A stretch of DNA of 10,133 nucleotides from DASWVC01 sp036401335 (lineage in GTDB: Bacteria; Verrucomicrobiota; Verrucomicrobiia; Chthoniobacterales; JAFAMB01), in NCBI GenBank assembly GCA_036401335.1, contig DASWVC010000132.1, positions 1-10,133 on the forward strand, written 5' to 3'. The position numbers were made by a program, and so were the translations under genes. Positions 7,307-10,133 of this stretch are shown piece after piece. Numbering within the stretch: the first letter of the stretch is position 1; each line of letters starts with the position of its first letter. Below the pieces are notes generated by a model. That model was given only the letters and a program-made list of their open reading frames with translations. It was not told where the DNA came from and made no database searches.

Positions 7307-8350
7307 ATGCCGCGTCGCAGAAGAGTCGGCACCGGCGCCCCGACCATCGCAGAGGTTGCCGCCAGGGCGGGCGTATCCACCCAGACGGTCTCCCGGGCGA
7401 TCCGGAGCCGGTCCCGTATCAGCGTCGAAACCCGCGAACGGGTTCTAAATTTGGTGCGCGAGATGGGGTACCTGCCCAACCGGAATGCGCAAAGCCTGGC
7501 CAGCACCAAATCGAACCTCGTCGGCCTCATCACGCATGCTCTGGCTAATATCGGACCGACCCAAACCCTTGTTCAGCTCGAAGAAGCGGCCAAAGCCCGC
7601 GGCTTCAACGTGATCGTTACCGACATCGACGAAAACCCGCACAGCATCCGCGCGGCCTTCGACCAGCTTTGCGCCTACCGCGTCTTGGGCATCCAGGTAA
7701 ACTTCCCTTTGCGCATCGACTTCGGCGTATTTCGCGACCTCGGTCGGAGGGTTCCGGTGGTGCTGCACGACGTCCGCGTCGGGCCGGAGGTCGCCTCGGT
7801 CGTCTTCCGCCATGCCAAGGGCGCCCAGCTCCTGACGGAGCACCTGCTCGGGTTAGGTCACCGGCGGCTGGCCTACCTGGGCGGACCCAAAACCTGGATT
7901 GCGGAACACGAACGGAGGCAGAGCTGGCTGCGGGTGCTGCGGCGGGCGAGGCTCAAACCCGGGCCGGTGTTCCACGGGGATTGGGGCGCGGCAACCGCTT
8001 ACGCGCAAGCCAAGGAATTGCTCCGCCGGCACCGGGGCGCCTTTAGCGCCGTTGTCGCCGGAAGCGACCTGATGGCCGTCGGCCTCCTGCGGGCCCTGAA
8101 TGAGGCGGGCATCGCGGTCCCCGCGGAGGTCTCGGTCGGCAGTTTCGGCGATTTTCCCTTTGCCGGCTTGTTGACCCCATCCCTGACCACGGTCCGACAG
8201 GACTTCGCGCAGGTCGGGCGGTTGGGGTTCGCGTGCCTCCTGAGCGCGCTTGAAAATCCGGGGAGTCCGCTTCAGCAACTGGACCTCGAACCGGCGTTGC
8301 AAATCCGAGAAAGCACGGCGCCAGCCGCAGACAGGGGATCCGAAGGTTGA
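7307..8350 (+). CDS. LacI-family transcriptional regulator
   Basis: This is a 347-residue sugar-responsive repressor or activator. Residues 13-32 (TIAEVAARAGVSTQTVSRAI) are the helix-turn-helix, followed by GYLPNRNAQSLAST (54-67), the hinge helix region that inserts into the operator centre. The C-terminal part is a periplasmic-binding-protein-like sensor: LVGLITHAL, GHRRLAYLGGP, VVAGSDLMAVGLLRALNEAG, and SVGSFGDFPFA near the end, each typical of the family. The open frame begins at 7037, but ATG 7307 is chosen because the basic MPRRRRVG tail directly precedes the DNA-binding domain. No Shine-Dalgarno is visible; GTG 7286 is an alternative. It is transcribed away from the five-gene transport and catabolic operon, with the candidate operator between them, so it most likely regulates that operon and itself. 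The inducer is unknown. Confidence 0.92.
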   Translation: MPRRRRVGTGAPTIAEVAARAGVSTQTVSRAIRSRSRISVETRERVLNLVREMGYLPNRNAQSLASTKSNLVGLITHALANIGPTQTLVQLEEAAKARGFNVIVTDIDENPHSIRAAFDQLCAYRVLGIQVNFPLRIDFGVFRDLGRRVPVVLHDVRVGPEVASVVFRHAKGAQLLTEHLLGLGHRRLAYLGGPKTWIAEHERRQSWLRVLRRARLKPGPVFHGDWGAATAYAQAKELLRRHRGAFSAVVAGSDLMAVGLLRALNEAGIAVPAEVSVGSFGDFPFAGLLTPSLTTVRQDFAQVGRLGFACLLSALENPGSPLQQLDLEPALQIRESTAPAADRGSEG

Positions 8351-8474
8351 CGTATCAGCAGAGGGCCTGAAGCGTGACCTGGCCCGTTGCCTCAGTAACC
8401 TAAGCCGTCGTGCCTAAGGTAGTGGAATCGTAGTAAAAGAACCTCAGTGGTTAATCCGTGGGGTCGACAGCAGC

Positions 8475-8753
8475 TTACCCCAGGTAGACGACCTTCCCGG
8501 CCGCATCCCGCACGGACACGGCATTACCGGGGTTGGCCAGGGAAAACGCTGCCGGCGGTCCCTGGCTGAAGTGAAGCTCCAGCCGGTCCTGGCGCTCGCA
8601 GGCCTGAACCACCGAAGCGCCCGGGGCCACTTGGTGGCCGGGGTCGATCTGCCCCTTCAACCGGAGGGTGGCACCGTCCTGGAAACGAAGGTTCAGCCCG
8701 TCCAGGGTCTGCTCCACCAAAGCGGTCGTCCGGCCTTTGGTGGCGTCAGTCAA
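8475..8753 (-). CDS. Small conserved-looking hypothetical protein
   Basis: This 92-residue frame starts at TTG (8753) with no clear ribosome-binding site. I do not recognise a named family. Its codons favour G or C at third positions, like the real genes here. The protein has two similar beta-rich halves: LDGLNLRFQDGATLRLKG, and LELHFSQGPPAAFSLANPG ending SVRDAAGKVVYLG. The pattern of short strands with DG turns suggests a small beta-barrel or paired beta-sheet. There is no signal peptide or membrane segment. It stands alone and converges with the regulator gene. The 124-bp gap (8351-8474) has no T-tract terminator and no other gene that I can see. Confidence 0.5.
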   Translation of the reverse strand: MTDATKGRTTALVEQTLDGLNLRFQDGATLRLKGQIDPGHQVAPGASVVQACERQDRLELHFSQGPPAAFSLANPGNAVSVRDAAGKVVYLG

Positions 8754-8790
8754 TTTTAGGTTGGGTTTTATCGTCCGCTCCCATTAGCGG

Positions 8791-8940
8791 GTGAATAGCC
8801 TTTGGCGCGGGCCTCGCATCCAGGCATTGGCCCGCCGCGGCCACAAGCCGGCGGCCATCGCCCGGCGCCTGGGCCTGCACCCCGCCACCGTGCGCAAGAT
8901 CCTCGCGCAAGCGGGTGCCGTCCAACTACACGCTCAATAA
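8791..8940 (+). pseudogene. Short helix-turn-helix fragment, possibly from a transposase or recombinase
   Basis: From GTG 8791 to TAA 8940 this frame encodes 49 residues. They include ALARRGHKPAAIARRLGLHP followed by ATVRKILAQAG, a convincing helix-turn-helix with the A-x-x-L-G-x-x-x-x-T-V pattern seen in transposases, resolvases and small DNA-binding proteins. No catalytic domain follows. The frame runs into the repeated sequence that begins at 8907, where the conserved frame is a different one. It is probably the front of a broken mobile-element gene, but this could also be chance in GC-rich DNA. Confidence 0.35.
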
Positions 8941-9029
8941 GGTCGAGGGGTTCCTTTCGGGTGAGGCTACACAAGGGAACGGCGAGACGTCCCCATAAGG
9001 AGCGCCATACGTCATTCTACGTATGGACG
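8907..9029 (+). repeat. Diverged direct repeat, copy A
   Basis: Positions 8907-8968 match 10018-10079 with 53 of 62 bases identical and no gaps. The match resumes at 8982 and runs through a hairpin to 9029. Copy A has 13 bases (8969-8981) where copy B has 6, which would shift a reading frame. In copy A the conserved frame reads KRVPSNYTLNKVEGFLSGEA, and after the shift ARRPHKERHTSFYVWTDSLE up to a stop at 9050. I do not recognise this protein. The element therefore looks like the damaged 3' part of a repeated gene. Confidence 0.75.
9005..9026. repeat. Perfect 8-bp-stem inverted repeat at the end of copy A
   Basis: CCATACGT (9005-9012) and ACGTATGG (9019-9026) are exact reverse complements around the loop CATTCT. 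The same hairpin closes copy B with an identical loop but a different second base pair: C-G here, A-T there. No T-run follows, so it is not a typical terminator. A recombination or protein-binding site, or the end of a repeated element, is more likely. Confidence 0.7.
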
Positions 9030-9149
9030 GATTCTCTGGAACGCGCCTAATCGCGTGGTGCCCAGAGACCTTTGACGAAGGCACTGATCCCCTTGTCCAC
9101 GCCGATGCAGGTCCCTTGACAAACCATCCCCGAACCTCAGGAGAAGACG

Positions 9150-9194
9150 ATGAAACTGCACTTCAAACCCATTTCAAACCGACGAGGAAAATGA
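9150..9194 (+). CDS. Putative 14-residue upstream peptide overlapping the PEP-CTERM gene
   Basis: ATG 9150 follows the strongest ribosome-binding site of this part of the window, AGGAG (9139-9143), at a six-base spacing. It encodes MKLHFKPISNRRGK and stops at 9192-9194, where its TGA overlaps the next ATG (9191) as ATGA. It may be a leader that couples translation. Alternatively it is the true N-terminus of the PEP-CTERM protein, separated by a frameshift: its basic residues would suit the start of a signal peptide. Confidence 0.35.
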   Translation: MKLHFKPISNRRGK

Positions 9195-9871
9195 AAGCAC
9201 GGTTGCCTGTTTTCCTTGTGGTGACTGCCGCCCTTTGCACGACTTACGCGCGGGACGTGCGCTACGATTTCACCGGAACCTACGATGCCACGACGCCCAC
9301 GACGTCCCTAACGGTTCCCGGTGGCGCCTTTACCTTCGAGTTTCTGGTGCCCGAATCGGTGCCGAATGACACGCCGTTCAACCAGCCTTTTTACATCAGC
9401 ACGCCCCTGCTCTCCGGATCCTACACCGTGCAGGGAAGGGCGGTATCCCTTTCCTCCGGGACTTACTTTTATGCCAACTCGGATTACAACTCTGCCAGCA
9501 TCGACCTGAATACGCCGGCGGCCGACATTTCGCTTTTCTTTTACGGATCGGGCGCCCTTGCGGGCAGGCCCGATGCCTCCGGTCTATCGCATTTCGAGAC
9601 AGGCAATTTGAGTGGGAATCCGGAGAACAACATGGTAAGCAGCATCACGTTTACGCCGCCCAGGGCGGCGGGCTTCACGATCGACAACGTCCCGGTGTCG
9701 GTCGTGGGCACCCCGGTTTCGGCGCCCGAGCCGTCGAGCCTTGGACTCATGGTGGTGGGCGTTATTGCCTGCGGTGGGATTGCCTGGGGCCGCCGCAGGC
9801 GAGATTTTCAAAACCGACACGGTGGGTTGGGTGCGCGTTTCGCGTGCCCGGCGCGAAGCCTTGCTCGATGA
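9191..9871 (+). CDS. PEP-CTERM sorting-domain surface protein
   Basis: This is a predicted exported protein of 226 residues. Residues 1-20 (MKARLPVFLVVTAALCTTYA) are a signal peptide. The middle is rich in Ser, Thr, Asn and beta-strands, with few charged residues, as in many secreted PEP-CTERM proteins. The C-terminal anchor has APEP (178-181), a hydrophobic stretch (184-199) and RRRR (201-204), the substrate signal for an exosortase, which removes the tail; such proteins are linked to exopolysaccharide or biofilm matrix. Normally the protein ends within a few residues of the arginines. Here 22 more follow, of odd composition, which suggests that the original stop was lost. ATG 9191 is chosen because the signal peptide starts there; the frame is open back to 9023 without resemblance to a signal peptide. 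The cargo region has no recognised enzymatic motif. Confidence 0.85.
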   Translation: MKARLPVFLVVTAALCTTYARDVRYDFTGTYDATTPTTSLTVPGGAFTFEFLVPESVPNDTPFNQPFYISTPLLSGSYTVQGRAVSLSSGTYFYANSDYNSASIDLNTPAADISLFFYGSGALAGRPDASGLSHFETGNLSGNPENNMVSSITFTPPRAAGFTIDNVPVSVVGTPVSAPEPSSLGLMVVGVIACGGIAWGRRRRDFQNRHGGLGARFACPARSLAR

Positions 9872-10133
9872 GTTCAAACTCGAGCGGGGGCGCGCGGCAC
9901 GGTTCGGGAAGGTGTCCTCGAGGTCGCCCGGCAAATCATCCGTAATAGACTGTCTGGGCAGGCGGGCATTCGGAGCCGTTCGGCCAAGCGCGCGGCTTTT
10001 CTCGCCATGGCGCACGGGCAAGCGGGTACCGTCCGACGACACCCTCAACAAGGTGGAAGGGTTTCTTTCGGGTGGGGCTGCAGCTGCGAGAAGAGCCCAT
10101 AGAGATCGCAATACGTCATTCTACGTATTGACG
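9831..10133 (+). CDS. Partial frame with a transposase-accessory-like N-terminus (runs off the window)
   Basis: In this frame, which is stop-free to the window end, the sequence begins VRVSRARREALLDEFKLERG and then RAARFGKV. It resembles, from memory, the N-terminal helix region of IS66-type accessory proteins (VSxxRREALLxEFxxSG...F). After about 30 residues the resemblance stops. The same frame later enters repeat copy B as GKRVPSDDTLNKVEGFLSGG and then ends at the window edge within RNTSFYVLT. The candidate GTG start at 9831 lies inside the 3' end of the PEP-CTERM gene, overlapping it by 41 bases, and no ribosome-binding site is clear. It may be a mosaic of two element fragments rather than one gene. 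Confidence 0.3.
   Translation, partial: MRVSRARREALLDEFKLERGRAARFGKVSSRSPGKSSVIDCLGRRAFGAVRPSARLFSPWRTGKRVPSDDTLNKVEGFLSGGAAAARRAHRDRNTSFYVLT
10018..10133 (+). repeat. Diverged direct repeat, copy B (reaches window end)
   Basis: This is the second copy of the element at 8907-9029, in the same orientation and 1111 bp away. Of nine differences in the first 62 bases, six are silent third-base changes in the frame KRVPSxxTLNKVEGFLSGxA. Copy B keeps one open frame across the whole unit, while copy A is shifted by seven extra bases. Copy B is thus the less damaged version. The unit may continue past the window. Confidence 0.75.
10109..10130. repeat. Perfect 8-bp-stem inverted repeat at the end of copy B
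   Basis: CAATACGT (10109-10116) and ACGTATTG (10123-10130) pair exactly around the loop CATTCT, the same loop as in copy A. Relative to copy A, the second stem pair is A-T instead of C-G, changed on both sides. Confidence 0.7.

Noticed and set aside
7111..7533. N-terminal extension of the dehydrogenase frame by 141 residues
   Set aside because: It is antisense to the LacI DNA-binding domain and the intergenic region, and Gfo/Idh/MocA similarity begins just after ATG 7110.
8363..8385. Inverted repeat GGGCC/GGCCC after the regulator gene as a terminator
   Set aside because: Only five pairs with a 13-base loop and no T-run; too weak to call.
8391..8456. Repeated CCTCAGT and CCTAAG motifs in the convergent gap
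   Set aside because: Short and irregular; no symmetry or spacing that suggests a binding site or RNA gene.
9584..10111. Long minus-strand open frame opposite the PEP-CTERM gene and repeat B
   Set aside because: Low-complexity Arg/Ser/Pro-rich translation; it is explained as the antisense of GC-rich coding DNA.

Overview
The window looks like a chromosomal segment of a GC-rich, free-living bacterium, most likely from the Verrucomicrobiota. That lineage is an inference. It rests on a PEP-CTERM surface protein, a LacI-controlled sugar locus with Gfo/Idh/MocA and xylose-isomerase-like enzymes, GTG/TTG starts and weak Shine-Dalgarno sites. No rRNA or tRNA gene and no CRISPR array was seen.

Left part (1-2086): a decayed region. 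An SGNH/GDSL hydrolase keeps its catalytic core but appears to have lost about 90-100 residues of its N-terminal domain. It also has an in-frame stop upstream of its N-terminal homology. After it come at least four fragments of NAD(P)-dependent dehydrogenases: a zinc-type (MDR) alcohol dehydrogenase piece and an SDR C-terminal piece on the minus strand, then an SDR C-terminal piece and a frameshifted SDR N-terminal piece on the plus strand. Two of these pieces meet near 1433-1440, which marks a rearrangement junction.

Centre (2087-8350): an intact carbohydrate utilisation locus. A five-gene minus-strand operon runs from 7110 down to 2087: Gfo/Idh/MocA dehydrogenase, TIM-barrel sugar isomerase/epimerase, secreted solute-binding protein, MalF-like permease, MalG-like permease. 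A LacI-family regulator is transcribed divergently from 7307. The 196-bp gap between the two start codons holds a palindrome, GTTACCGCTAAC (7210-7221), that fits a LacI-family operator. The binding protein and permeases would import a sugar or sugar derivative, the dehydrogenase and isomerase would convert it, and the LacI protein would sense it. No ATPase gene is present, so the importer probably uses a shared ATPase encoded elsewhere. The substrate cannot be named from sequence.

Right part (8351-10133): accessory DNA. It holds a small unrecognised protein on the minus strand, a short helix-turn-helix fragment, a PEP-CTERM protein with an overlapping 14-residue upstream ORF, and a transposase-accessory-like frame running off the end. 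Two diverged copies (8907-9029 and 10018-10133) of a roughly 120-bp sequence flank the PEP-CTERM gene. Both end in an 8-bp-stem hairpin whose one differing base pair changed on both sides together. Their differences also follow a reading frame. This repeat is the most unusual object in the window.
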